A stretch of 64,000 nt of DNA, from NCBI GenBank assembly GCA_037176845.1, contig JAYKXP010000022.1, positions 372,001 to 436,000 on the forward strand. The letters run 5' to 3'. The DNA is from Paramarasmius palmivorus. Taxonomy: Eukaryota; Basidiomycota; Agaricomycetes; Agaricales; Marasmiaceae. Made by a program: the position numbers and the translations under genes. Shown here in pieces: positions 1-10,771 of the stretch. Below the pieces are notes generated by a model, which saw only the letters and a list, made by a program, of their open reading frames with translations, was not told the origin of the DNA and did no database searches. Position 1 is the first letter of the stretch. Each line of letters starts with the position of its first letter.

Positions 1-208
1 GGAACGTGAAGAACAAAAGGTCGGGTGATGGAATGAAGGATTGGATGGGAGAGCTTGAAAGCAGTCGGTATCGCAGGATGACTGTTCAAAGGCTCGAAGC
101 AAGTTTAAAAGTCAAGAGGAGTGCATCTGTAACAATGTTTCAGTTGATTGGAAGAGGATAGTGAAAGGAAGGACTGCTCACAGATCGTTAAATAACGAAT
201 AAGTTATG

Positions 209-457
209 CTAGGCTATTATACAGTAGCCGCCGTAGACTGTTGCCGTTGTGTCCCGCTCGAAGTTGGCCGGCAGCGACAGAGAGTCGCTTTGTGGTTCGG
301 TTGTGCGGCTCGATCGAGGGGACTCGGAGAAGAGGACAACGGAGAAGTTCTCAACGCTGTCATCGGATGGATTGAAGGCAGAGAGCGGTTTGTGGACAGG
401 ATCCTCGGCGGAGGCGAGGGCGAGGGATCCAAAATCGAGGCTCTCGAATGAATCCAT
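209..457 (-). CDS. CaaX lipopeptide mating pheromone precursor
   Basis: An intronless 82-residue reading frame starts MDSFESLDFG and ends GGYCIIA before a TAG stop. Basidiomycete mating pheromones are made as short precursors beginning MDxF. They end in a CaaX box that is farnesylated and carboxymethylated, and they are cut near a charged pair about 10-15 residues before the cysteine. All of this is visible here: the CaaX box is CIIA and a Glu-Arg pair lies about 14 residues before the Cys (FERDTTATVYGGYC). The predicted mature peptide would start just after ER. Eighty-two residues is towards the long end for the family. The gene lies about 780 bp downstream of a STE3 receptor on the same strand, which strongly supports the call. 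No second CaaX frame was found nearby. A chance CaaX ending is the main alternative, made unlikely by the MDSF start, the ER site and the neighbour. Confidence 0.85.
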   Translation of the reverse strand: MDSFESLDFGSLALASAEDPVHKPLSAFNPSDDSVENFSVVLFSESPRSSRTTEPQSDSLSLPANFERDTTATVYGGYCIIA

Positions 458-1234
458 TATTCCCTGGTTATCGGTAGTGGAGTAGCGCCGTGAAGCGTTA
501 TATGATATGGCTGGTAGGCCTTTCTGAGCTGGCAGATGTCAAAGCAAGAGGGTTCGATGTGGGGGGCATGGATGGTCTTTGCAAGGTTTATAAAGGGCTG
601 CTTTCCAAGACCAATAGCGGTAGACGTTGACAAGAGTTTGACAGGAAGTGTGACATAACAATGTGACATGCGTTTCCATTGTTCTATTCATATCACCAAA
701 TGGGGAACCGGAGTTTTGGACCATGGAATGATGGCACTAGGCGCCGGCACACTTCGGGTTAGCGCCCAATATCTTTCGGTATTACTTCGGAATCTCTGCT
801 TGCCTTTTTTTCGCTCACCAATAGCACTTTAACATGGAATACGTTCCAGAAACTCTTAAATTGCAAACGAATTCACAAAATAAGCATCAGAATGTGGTGC
901 CGTATAACAGTCTCAGAACTGTCCACACCACATACACACACCACAGAAATCCTGGCATTCTGATGAGCGCCTTTTTTGGTCTAGTCTTGCCACTGATTCA
1001 CTGCCGTCCGTCCTTGATCGATGGTGGCACTTGGCATGAGTGGTCATTTTCAGTCAAAGTCTGCAGGAACAGGCCTAGGTATATTTTGCCATTTCGCACT
1101 TTATAAATACAGTGGTTTGAAACTAAGATACATATTATAGCAGAAGACGTCTGGACTAGTTAGTATGAGAGGAATCAACCAATAATCATAGGAGCCAGCC
1201 CAAGTGGGGCAACAGACTGGCGCCCAACAGAAGC
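458..1234. other. Intergenic region between pheromone precursor and receptor
   Basis: This holds the presumed promoter of the pheromone gene and the 3' region of the receptor gene. No convincing coding frame or repeat was seen. Pheromone-response elements could not be assigned by eye. Confidence 0.5.
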
Positions 1235-3216
1235 TCACAGAGATTCTAAGGAGCGCGACTGCTGTACAGTAATAATAATGCCGCCATTACCCCCTCCTGT
1301 CCCAGCACAAGAGCCATCTGTGGCAGCTTGTTCAGGAGAGTGGCGGGCCGCGGTGTAATTAAACGGAGGTGGCGATGGTAACTCCGGTTGAGGAGTGGTA
1401 GAACGATAGTAGGCATCCGTGAGGTATATTCGGTCGCCAGTTCTAATTGGACGAAGATAGAGATCGGATTCAGCTGCCGTTTCCCTAGCGTCATTTGTCC
1501 TTTCGTTTACGGTCGAGGGCGTAGCGGTGCGAGCGTATATGGAATAGTCGTCTAGGTCGACGTTAAGATGTGGGTCGGGATTAGGTCGCGAGCTGACCGT
1601 CACGTAGGTAGACTGAGCGTCGAAAGTAGCAGATCGTGTCGTTGACGTAGAGGACCGGGTACTTGAGATGGAGATGCGTGGTTCAGAAGTCGTGGAGTAC
1701 ATGGAGACACGTTCAGTGTCCGGTAAGGTGACGAAAGAGCGGGAGGGAGACGATGTTTCACTGTTAACGGTTTCGCTGTTACGATATGATGGTGGTGGGG
1801 ATGAAGGTGAAGGTGAAGAGAATGGTTTTTGTTTATCGAGGGAGTCCGCAGGCGACTCAACCTCTTCCAGCGTAGAAGTGCCTTGTGTTTGGGCGACGCT
1901 CGAGTTTGTAATGATATATAGTGGCAGAACACCACCTCCAGTGGGTTTGTTCTCTGCTGGTTTGAATCTAAGCAATTGATCAGTCTCAACTTCCACATTT
2001 CGGGATGGCTATTGACTTACTTTGGTATAGAGATACCACCATTCTTGCGAGCCGGTTGTTTGTATCCAAAGCACCTCGCAACCCACCAGAAGGCAATGCG
2101 ATAGTTCTTCTGAGCTTCCGAAGCGAATCCAAACAATGCGAAGAATACCAAAGCGCAGAAGGGACCCAACCAACGACTCAGCTCCATGCTGATGTAGTAG
2201 TCACGATCGCTGCGCCAAATCAGAGCTGGGAATCGGTTGACACGAAGCCAGTTGAAGTGCGTGTCTTCCCAGGATATCCAGGGTCGGAGAATCACCCCCT
2301 GAGTACCGATGTGGACGACATAAGCGCCTAATGGGATAGTAAACATGATGTCGACAAGGGCAAGAATCATGAGTCGGAGGTATCGACTCATGTTCATGGC
2401 AGAGCCGGCAGACAGGAACTGTGCGAACTGTGCTCGGCGAATGTAAAAGGAGCGCAGATTAAGGACTAATTGTATGGAACTCGTAAGCTTGATATTGAAA
2501 CACACTTGCGAAGGCTTACCAGAGTATATGAAAGACACCGCTCCAATAAGGATTGGCCACATGAAGTATAGGAAGTAGGCGGGAAGGGTGTTGTAAGTTA
2601 CTGGATAGCAACCAATGTCTTCATAAATGTCAAAACGGTGAGCGTGAACCACGATATCTGCAAAAGGCTTGGTGAGTGACATCTCGACTTTGCTGGCAAA
2701 TAGCACAACTCACGCATGATGAGGACCACTATGGGAATTCCAACAGCGATGGCCAAGTCTTCTATAACAGCGCGGCGTTTCTGATGAAAGGGTTAGGACG
2801 AAGGCAACATTGAAAGATAGACGCCCCGTACATCCGCAAGGGTGACCGACGCAGTTTGGACAGACGTAATACGGTAAAGTCGACGGCTTATGCAAAGGAT
2901 TGAAGCTGGGATACCAATACCAGCACCAAGCAAGATCTGAGAGGCTAACAAGGACTTTCAGCAATACGACCTTCACAGAAAAGGTTAGGAACGCACATAT
3001 ATCGCACCAGACAGGCGCGGGGTTGTTCACGTTTCCGGCCCAGACGATGGAATTCACAAAATCAACTAGGCACAGCGCAGCAGTCCAAATCATAAATGCA
3101 CAAGTTCCCGAGTTCCAAGCTTGCGCATGCCATGGGAGTGGTATGAGGCAGAGGAAGAATCCAAGGAACGAGAGGATTGGAAAGAGAGGATAAGTAGGGT
3201 CTTTGGAGACAGACAT
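1235..3216 (-). CDS. STE3: STE3-type pheromone receptor (class D GPCR)
   Basis: A seven-helix plasma-membrane receptor of the fungal STE3 family, which binds farnesylated pheromone and signals through a heterotrimeric G protein. The start MSVSKDPTYPLFPIL at 3216 leads into helices 1-3 (PILSFLGFFLCLIPLPWH, then FMIWTAALCLVDFVNSIVW). After a short intron comes the family signature GIPASILCISRRLYRI, then KRRAVIEDLAIAVGIPIVV, then HRFDIYEDIGCYPVTYNT and LPAYFLYFMWPILIGAVSF. The last two helices (LMILALVDIMFTIPLGAYV and LSRWLGPFCALVFFALFGF) precede a long Ser/Thr-rich cytoplasmic tail of about 250 residues encoded at 1235-1996. Several introns of about 50 bp interrupt the frame, including one near 2990-2943. 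The pheromone precursor downstream suggests a mating-type B locus. A non-mating STE3 paralogue remains possible, since many Agaricomycetes carry several copies. Confidence 0.9.
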
Positions 3217-5016
3217 TATCGGTTCGTGATAGAGGTGGAAAGGGAGATGGAAAGGGAAGTAAACGAGAAGACCAGATAATGGACCATTTTGCTTTTGAGT
3301 TCTGCGTGGGCTTTGTTCGAACAATGGGATCTTTCAGCACAATATGCCTCGAGGCGAGGGACAATGGGGAGATGGGACCCGGGTTGGTTTATTTGGACAC
3401 CGGCGCTTAGTCGGTGTACAAACATGCTTCCCGACTCTCATCATCGGTTATTGACGATTCAAGCAGCTTTGCATTGTATATGATGTTATTGCAGTCCTAT
3501 ACAAAAAGTCAATGCGATGAATAGAGAATACATATCCCGGGGTTAGCCTATCTAGGTAAGAATCTTTCCTGCTCAAGTAGCCCGGTCCTGAACATTTTTG
3601 CAGACGGGCAACTTCAAGATGCAAGGACTTGCAGGAGAAGAGCAGGATTGGATCCGCGAATTCTGATGTTCCAAACTGGGAGAAGATAAGAATAATTCAG
3701 GATTTCAACTCGAAGAGTTGCATCTGTATCGCCTGGAATGAACCAATGAAGTAGCGGAGAACGGTCCGTATGTGTTCCTGGTGGGTTCCTGTCCAGTCTC
3801 ATTTCCCGGTTCGACTTTCTGGGTCAAAGCGTTTTGTTTTCTTTTGAAGGAACCCATGAAGTTGGGGTCGCACGAGCCGCTTGCCAAACTCCAAGATTAG
3901 GAAGCAAAAAGACGGATGAAGAAAACTTTTCGCTTCGAGGCCACCGTGTCTTGGGCTCTAGTGGGTATAGTCTCCTATCATATGTTCTACAAATTGAAAA
4001 ACATCAGAAAACGTACTTAAAAGCCCCACTTTTCCTTTTATGTCCCCGGTATTCGTTCTGTACGCGCTGACGTTGATTGTTTTACTTAAGGAATTGTAAC
4101 GATTTATTGGCCTCTAATCACATCTGTGTCCCTCCATTCACACGAGCCGGGTACAGGGAGAAGTCAAGAATGACGTTCAAGGACCAATGAACAAGCGCTG
4201 AAGATGGAAGGGACGCGATGTCGTCTTAACACACGAAAACCTGCAAAGCACGTGTGCGGGGCGGAGATCCCACCAGGTTCGTATTCCTCCCTTTTCTACG
4301 ACCACCTTTGCCCAGACTGATGCGGAACTTCGAGCTACGGGTTTATATGATTCCATGTCAGATTCGTAACGAATCACATCTGCGCTATCGAATCTGGCTA
4401 CTTCTAACCGTGCATCGAGGAAGTTCACTCTAAGATTCAGAGCTGGATGTGTATGATAAGCGCAGGCCGCAATTCATTATCGATATGAATTATTATTGAA
4501 TGGAAAGGAACAGCCTTTCCGTGCTCCAGTTCTGGTTCAGTGTCATCCATGAATGTGAGAAAGGATTGGATAAGCGCCATCATCTGCCAGCAGCCACATA
4601 CTCGAACCTCGGCCAAACGCCTCACCAGGGACTACAGGATACCATTACTTGGGGGCCAATTCCAGGCTAAATTCTACTCTATACACCGCTTTCTTGATCT
4701 ACAAAATCGTAACGCGGCTGCGGCTGACGTTCAGGTTTCTGCGCCCCAGGAACCTATTAGGTTCGTCTCCCCGTCCCCACTTCAAGGACCAAGATCTCGC
4801 TGATTCCGTTGTGCCGTTCGACAGAAGGTGCCTGTAATAGCTTTTTGCGGCTTTGTTCGACAATATTCTTCCAGACCCTGCAAACTCGACACGTGAGTTA
4901 CATCTCTTGTATCAGTGCTACCAAGGCTGACTGTTAGATAACAGTATTTTCAATATTGAGGTATGTTGTGTAATACTCTTCAATCGGTCAAGAAGATTGA
5001 CTCCTATGACCTCTAG
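3217..5016. other. Intergenic, 1.8 kb beside the receptor
   Basis: It was scanned on both strands for further CaaX precursors because these often cluster around STE3 genes; none was convincing. Short frames at 4177-4428 (-) and 4540-4803 (+) show no recognisable features. The region holds the promoters of the receptor (leftward) and of the next gene (rightward). Confidence 0.4.
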
Positions 5017-7164
5017 ATGAGCCCACCATCACCCAAGGACCGACAACTAGCTCATGTACCCTATGACCTGACAAAGTGTGCCAAACCTGGTGCCTGTGCG
5101 TCCTAAACAGTCGTTAACCATACTCTCGCTAATTCTACCACACCACAGCTGTCAAGTCATACGATGGCCTTTGTGGCAATATTATCAAGGACGTTCTGAT
5201 CACTTCACCAAACATGCGGATCTTATATGAGCCACCTTTGAATGAATGCCGCGTTCGCCTCAGAAGAGATCGGCATTTTGGTCGCGACGATCCCCTCTAC
5301 TATCCGCAACCATTCAGTCGACGAGCCCCACATCTCTCGGTCATACGCGTTCCCCTTCCTAGCAAATCCGATGCGTCCCAAGATCCCTTTTCAGTCGCCT
5401 GGGTCGTACCTAACGAGCAACACTTCGTTTCAGCCTGTGGTAGCTTCTGTCAGGGGTTTGGAACGTTACAGGACACACTCTCATCGCAGCTCGCTGATCT
5501 CGGTGACAATGTCATCGGAGCGATGCCTCAGGGATACAATGGAGATGTATATCTGCGTACATATTCCAGTCACCTTCGCGCCACCATACTTCGTCTGCAG
5601 GTGGCTGCTCCCATGGCGGATGTTCTTCTGCGCTTTAGGTGTGCACAGCGTTATATTCTCGAGCTTGACGCGCGGATAAGATGGTTAGAGAAATACCACA
5701 AGAGTTTTGAAGACGTGCAGACCAAGAACTTGAATTGCTATGAACGTGGCGATTCTTCGCTCATGGGGGCTTTTACGGACGAACTGGACGTGGTTGAGAG
5801 CCTTTATCGCAGTGGCATACCTGTCTATTTCCTTCGTCCATTTCGTGGAGTTGATGTACGAGTAGACGAGGTTGTACCCATCATACAGGGGTATTCGGAT
5901 GATCCGGTCAGTGGCGAGCCCACCAAAATTCGCTTACATACCGGTGCCATTGTGGACATTTCCGATGCAACTCCCAGCCATAGAGTTGTGTTTATCGGTC
6001 TACCCCGGAATCCCGAACGTTATGTAGCGATGGGTCGTTACATGGTCACCGGCATCGAATACCCTTCGTTGATGGGATCCGACCAACCAAGAAGCTCGAC
6101 ATCGCTACAAATGATTAATGTCAATCCTCGCATGTCTACCAAGCCTGGAATGTCACTCAGGCACGCGTCATCGAAAGGCAGTCGAAACCGTCAGGCGCCT
6201 TGTGAGTGTGCTGGGCTGCTTATATTCTTCGAATTCTGATGTTCCGACAGATTCCGCGGAAAAGAAAGGTCGTCAAAAACACCACAGTTCTTTCCTTCCA
6301 CCCTCTAGTCCCCTCTCGCCAGCTTCCATCGACGCTTGGAGAGATGCGCTCGCTCGTCTTTCCGACTATAACCAATCTCTTCCTCCCCCTGATGGAATCA
6401 ATCGCGGATACGTTCTCCCACCACCTGAAATGTTCGTTACGACCTCCAATCCTTCGACTGCCACAGCCTTATTTCGAAACTGGTTGAGGTTGCGTCAAGT
6501 CCTTATCTATCGTCTCTCAGTCACTTCAGATCGGTATTCCAAGAAACAATGGAGAGATATGTTGACTTTTGATGAGGTGACGCAGATGCGGCCAGAAACG
6601 CGTACTGGACAAAGGCGCCTGGAAGCCATGGATCAGCTCAAGGCAATGGTAGATGCTACTCCTCTCAAATTTAGGGTAGAGGATATACCATCAACGCCAG
6701 TCTTCTGGCGTGGAAGGCGTCTTGAACCCAGTCGCATACCCCCTCCAGTTTACGCCAAAGAGATACTATGGGAGCTGAATGAACTCAACTTTCGTCAGGA
6801 CTTGGTGGTACTGGATCATCACCTTAATCGCAGCAGAATGGATATAATACAACGTACCGCTCTTCTGGACGCGTGTTGGACAGGGTCTCGTGATTTCGCG
6901 GATATTGCAAAAGCCCAGGAAGGCTTTGGCGCTGTCGAAGCTGAACACAAAGTGCGCTATTTGAGGGCACTTCATAGCCTCATGATGGGCTGGACTGATC
7001 CGAAGCCCGTAATCCTGTTCACTCCCTTTCCTGTGACGGACGTCAATGGCCATAACTTCGAAATACTGCTACAAGAGATTGAGCGAGAATTGGCTCACCA
7101 CTACGCCCTTTCCTTCCTAGAAGTTTTTGGCCGTGCAGCATCGATCCCACATCGTCTAGAGTAG
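5017..7164 (+). CDS. Hypothetical protein, Agaricomycete-type, function unknown
   Basis: Three exons are supported. Exon 1 starts at ATG 5017 and joins across a 50-60 bp intron (donor about 5097, acceptor before 5150) to a long exon ending at 6201. A 49 bp intron with GTGAGT and CAG borders (6202-6250) leads to the last exon, which ends at 7164. The product is about 690 residues, soluble, with no signal peptide or membrane helix. The C-terminal half begins SPASIDAWRDALARL and contains LPPPDGINRGYVLPPPEMF, FRNWLRLRQVLIYRL and WRDMLTFDEVTQM. Similar proteins of unknown role are, to my knowledge, common in mushroom-forming fungi, but I cannot name a domain. A further 5' exon is possible. The frame is intact. 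Confidence 0.7.
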
Positions 7165-7431
7165 GCGGCCCTCAGGCTCTTGCTGCTTGTACCAATACAG
7201 CTATCTTGTTTTCCTTACTTAGTTTTGAGTCGCTCGGGAACGTTTGACGAACCTTGCCATCTATTAGCCCAGAATGCATATGTATTGTAGAAACATGTAC
7301 ATATCAAGTATATATGATATTTCTACTATGTAGCCACCGTGGTGGTTTGAATACGGCAAACCGACGGTAGAATAGGTGAACACAACAGTCGAGAACAGTA
7401 TAGAAACAACTGCTTGGTAGGCTATCTAAAG

Positions 7432-10290
7432 TCATCTACTATCCTCGTCATCGACATCCAACTCAGGCTTGTGTCGGGGCAGCTTGATCGCTTGCCAAGT
7501 CGAAACCGCGACGAGGGCGAAGTCAAAGAGTTGATCTGCATTCAACCCCAACCTAGAATCATCCCTGCCTAAAAGGAATGGACATAGGAGAGAGAAAGTA
7601 ATCAACTGATTGAAAAGGGTGAGATAAACAGTCGATGGATAGTCTCCAGCGAATATTCCAGAGCGGAAGTTGAGTGCAACCTGACAGGCTCTGCCAATCA
7701 ACCACAGGGGCGCGATGAATGAATAGGCAACATGTAAACGCGAAGAATCCGATGTTTCTGATATAGGTATAGTAGAGGGTATAAGGAAGAGGTGCACTGG
7801 ATGGGCAAAATACCAGAACAGTACAACGACTGGATATACCTGTAAAAGCAAAGCTATCAATGAATGAGTCGAGGAGATAAGTACCAACTTACAAGAAGGA
7901 TGATGCGTTTATTCGTTCTACTGTCAAGCCTTGCGCTCGCACGCTCGCGATGACTTGCTTTTCCGGACAAGAACGAGAACCATGGCCTTCGTGTGAATGA
8001 GGCCTCGTTCAGCCCGGGCCAAAGCAACTCCATCGGCAGGACGGTTCGTATCATCAGAATGGGCACAGGCCAGGAGAATATCGCAGCGAATAGAAGACTG
8101 GTCACGACAGACCACCAACCCTTGCTTGTATCTGCCTTTGCCACTTTTGTCAGGACTTCTACAAGGGAATTTAAGATAAGGGACACGGCAAGAGCCCAGC
8201 TTCCTCGGATGCTTATGTGCACAGAAGAAGTCCGACTGCTCCAGTACATGAGCTTGAGGACGCTGATCGGGATAGATATAAGCAGTCTGTAAGGCATGTG
8301 AGCCACAGGTCCCAGTGCAGAGAAGATATTGCCCGCACCTTGTTGCCAACAAAATAGCCTTGCGTCTTGGGTGGGCATCAGGATAGAATGCGTGCCCAAA
8401 TATACCATCTAGAGTATCAGGTCAGTGAGGACGAGAAAATTGAGCCGATCCGAGGGCTCTCACTATATAATTCCGCTTTTTCGTGAGCTGCTTGGCTCTG
8501 ACGTTCCGTGAGATTGGTTTCAGGATTTGGACCTAGTACATCGAGTTCCTCGGCGGTGGCGAGTTTGTTTGGTTTTCGACCCGAGAATGATAGGTGCCAG
8601 GTGATGTTCATAAATTCCAGGTCCGAATCAGCGAAGTTCTCTAGCGAGAGCGATTATTCAAAACGAGTAAAGAACAGGTGAGAAATATACTAACCTCGAA
8701 GCTTCGCAACGGCGCGAGTGGCGTTCTGGTCGCATACTTGGCGAGTAACGGGAACCCGAACAAAATCCTACACGTACAATTAGTGAGCGTCAATGGAACA
8801 ACGAAGTGAGGGGGTCTACTTGCCTTGAAGCCAGAAGCAATTTGAAGACTCGACAAGTAGGGAGCATACGCCCATTGCGTCTCGTATTCTTCTTCATTTG
8901 TCGACGATGGAACCTGAAGGTGGAGAACAGTTTCCCAATTGCCGTTTTGAGTGTACGTTCGATTGCATTGGAAGAAGTCGAGAGGTTTATCCGGTTTGGT
9001 TGGCTGAAAACCACACTGGGGCAACAGCACGTCAATCCTAGCAGAGAATCTAAGGGTGGAAAGAAACCTACTGCCTTGGCTTTGAGGGCCTTGTGCTTTT
9101 TGACGTAAGCCCTCCGATTGAATATGTGAGTTTCGTCTGAAACTCGAATTTGGGTCCTATTGAAGGGATGTTGAACAGCTGACCCAGTGTGAAGGAAAGC
9201 CGGCGCCAGAGCGACATACCTCGTCTTGATATAGGGCTGTTTCTTGTGGGAAGGCTTTGCACGAATGATTTCATCAGAGCTGGAGCTATTCATTGCGTAG
9301 CAACTTGTTGTTGGAGCTGGTTCGGGGGCTTCATCAAGCCCCATGGTCCAGAAGTCGTCGATGATGTTCTCGGAGGAGGTTTCGTTTCCGCTCGCTGCAT
9401 CCTTACTGTCGTACAGTGTGACGAGATTGATGTTGAGACCAAAACTATCGATTGCTTCTTTGTGGAGGTCCAAAGTGGATACATCCGCCGTTGAAGAGTC
9501 GAAAGGCGAACTAAATACCATGTTAATTAGATGAAGGCATGAGCGATGAATACGAACAGAGATTCGAGGTTACGCATTCTCGGGCGGTTCACTGTTGGGG
9601 GATACCACGACGAAAAGTTCGAAACGTGATCAAGGAGCGAAGGTGAGTTTGGAATTAAGATAACAGATGCCCGGAGGTCATGTGTAGTGATGTTCTCTGA
9701 GAGGCTGTGTGATATTAGTTGATAGTTTCGGAGAGTTCAATTTTGACAACGCACAAGACTCGAGTTGGTATCTGTAATGGGATTTCAGTGGCAACATTTT
9801 TGTCCTTCAGTTGCACTTTTCGGAACGCGATGCCGGAGTATATTGCCTGTTCGCGTAGATCCCGCTCGTTCTCTTCGGCTTCAGAGTCACTTTGACGTTG
9901 TATGTCTTCTGTAACTGCTGGTAGTCTTGAGTCCTGCTCTTCCTCTGTTCTTCGCACCCAGACGGTGATTGCGATATCAAAGGTTTGCTCTTCGTCCACA
10001 AGTGGCCGAACTACAATATTCTGCTTCCCATGAGCAACCACTTCTTCCCAGGTTCCGTTCTGATAGACTGAGGTGTGGGCGAAGCGGATAGTAGAGTTGA
10101 CGAAATTCCGTCCCAGGCTCGCCAGAAAGAACAGTAGCGAACCTGCTACAAACAAGACGATGGTCCACAGAATGTATTTGCAGATGACTTTGCATCCGGA
10201 CTGTTTGCGTCGAGTGGGAGGAGCTAGTCCTGGGTCGAATTGAAGGGTCGAGTTTGTTGCAGAGTCGCGGGGTTTTTCTGAGAGGGACAT
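7432..10290 (-). CDS. Membrane protein of unknown function, paralogue A
   Basis: Member A of a four-copy family in this window. It starts MSLSEKPRDSATNST at 10290 and ends at 7432. One N-terminal helix (ILWTIVLFVAGSLLFFLASL, near residue 50) is followed by a large presumed lumenal or extracellular domain. That domain has N-glycosylation sequons, the conserved block SENITTHD, and ADETHIF-type sequence written here as SDETHIFNRRAYVKKHKALK. Several helices follow in the C-terminal third (SLIALLLQVYPVVVLFWYFAHP; LFNQLITFSLLCPFLL). There are about eight introns, one with a GC donor at 8822-8823. The gene is head-to-head with copy B, 481 bp apart, and is the most divergent copy next to it. One helix, a lumenal domain and several helices recalls CLPTM1 in general layout, but no CLPTM1 motif is visible. 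Function unknown. Confidence 0.7.
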
Positions 10291-10771
10291 GGACGATGAA
10301 GCGCCGTATCCAAGGCTGAAGAGTATTTGTATGTAAAACCCATGAGCACTGACAGTGATGATCAAACTGAGCACAGGCAAGGCAATTGACTTGCAGTTGC
10401 CGTGAAAAGTCAATGTGATGATGGAGCGGGAGAAGAATGACAAGCGCCCAAGAGGGCAGGTAGCACAGATCAGTCACAAGTCATTTTTCCACTCCATCCA
10501 CGACTCTCATTTCTACTTGGACAATGGATAGACCTCAAAGTCAAACACCCGTCTTCGCCAACGATTTTTCTGACTATGCAAACATTCCATAAGAAACAAG
10601 AAACAACTCGGGCGTTGTCGAACAACTGGGCCCACTGCGGGTCAACTGGTGTTGGCAACAATCTTTTTCGGATCCGCAGTTTAGCACAAGGCGAAGATGA
10701 TAATCAAGAACGTCGACTCCAGTAATGCATAAAGTCAGGGCAGTTCGCATCTGGTGAGAGCCCCAAATCCA
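10291..10771. promoter_or_regulatory. Shared divergent promoter region of paralogues A and B
   Basis: These 481 bp separate the head-to-head starts of copies A and B. From about 10470 the sequence matches the region upstream of copy C (from 13879), so it belongs to the duplicated unit. No TATA box was assigned. Confidence 0.5.

Noticed and set aside
735..790. Minus-strand frame ending CAGA like a CaaX box
   Set aside because: A stop codon lies 14 codons upstream and there is no Met, so it cannot be a pheromone precursor.
3900..3960. Plus-strand frame ending CLGL before TAG
   Set aside because: The frame is closed by TGA 13 codons upstream and has no precursor features.
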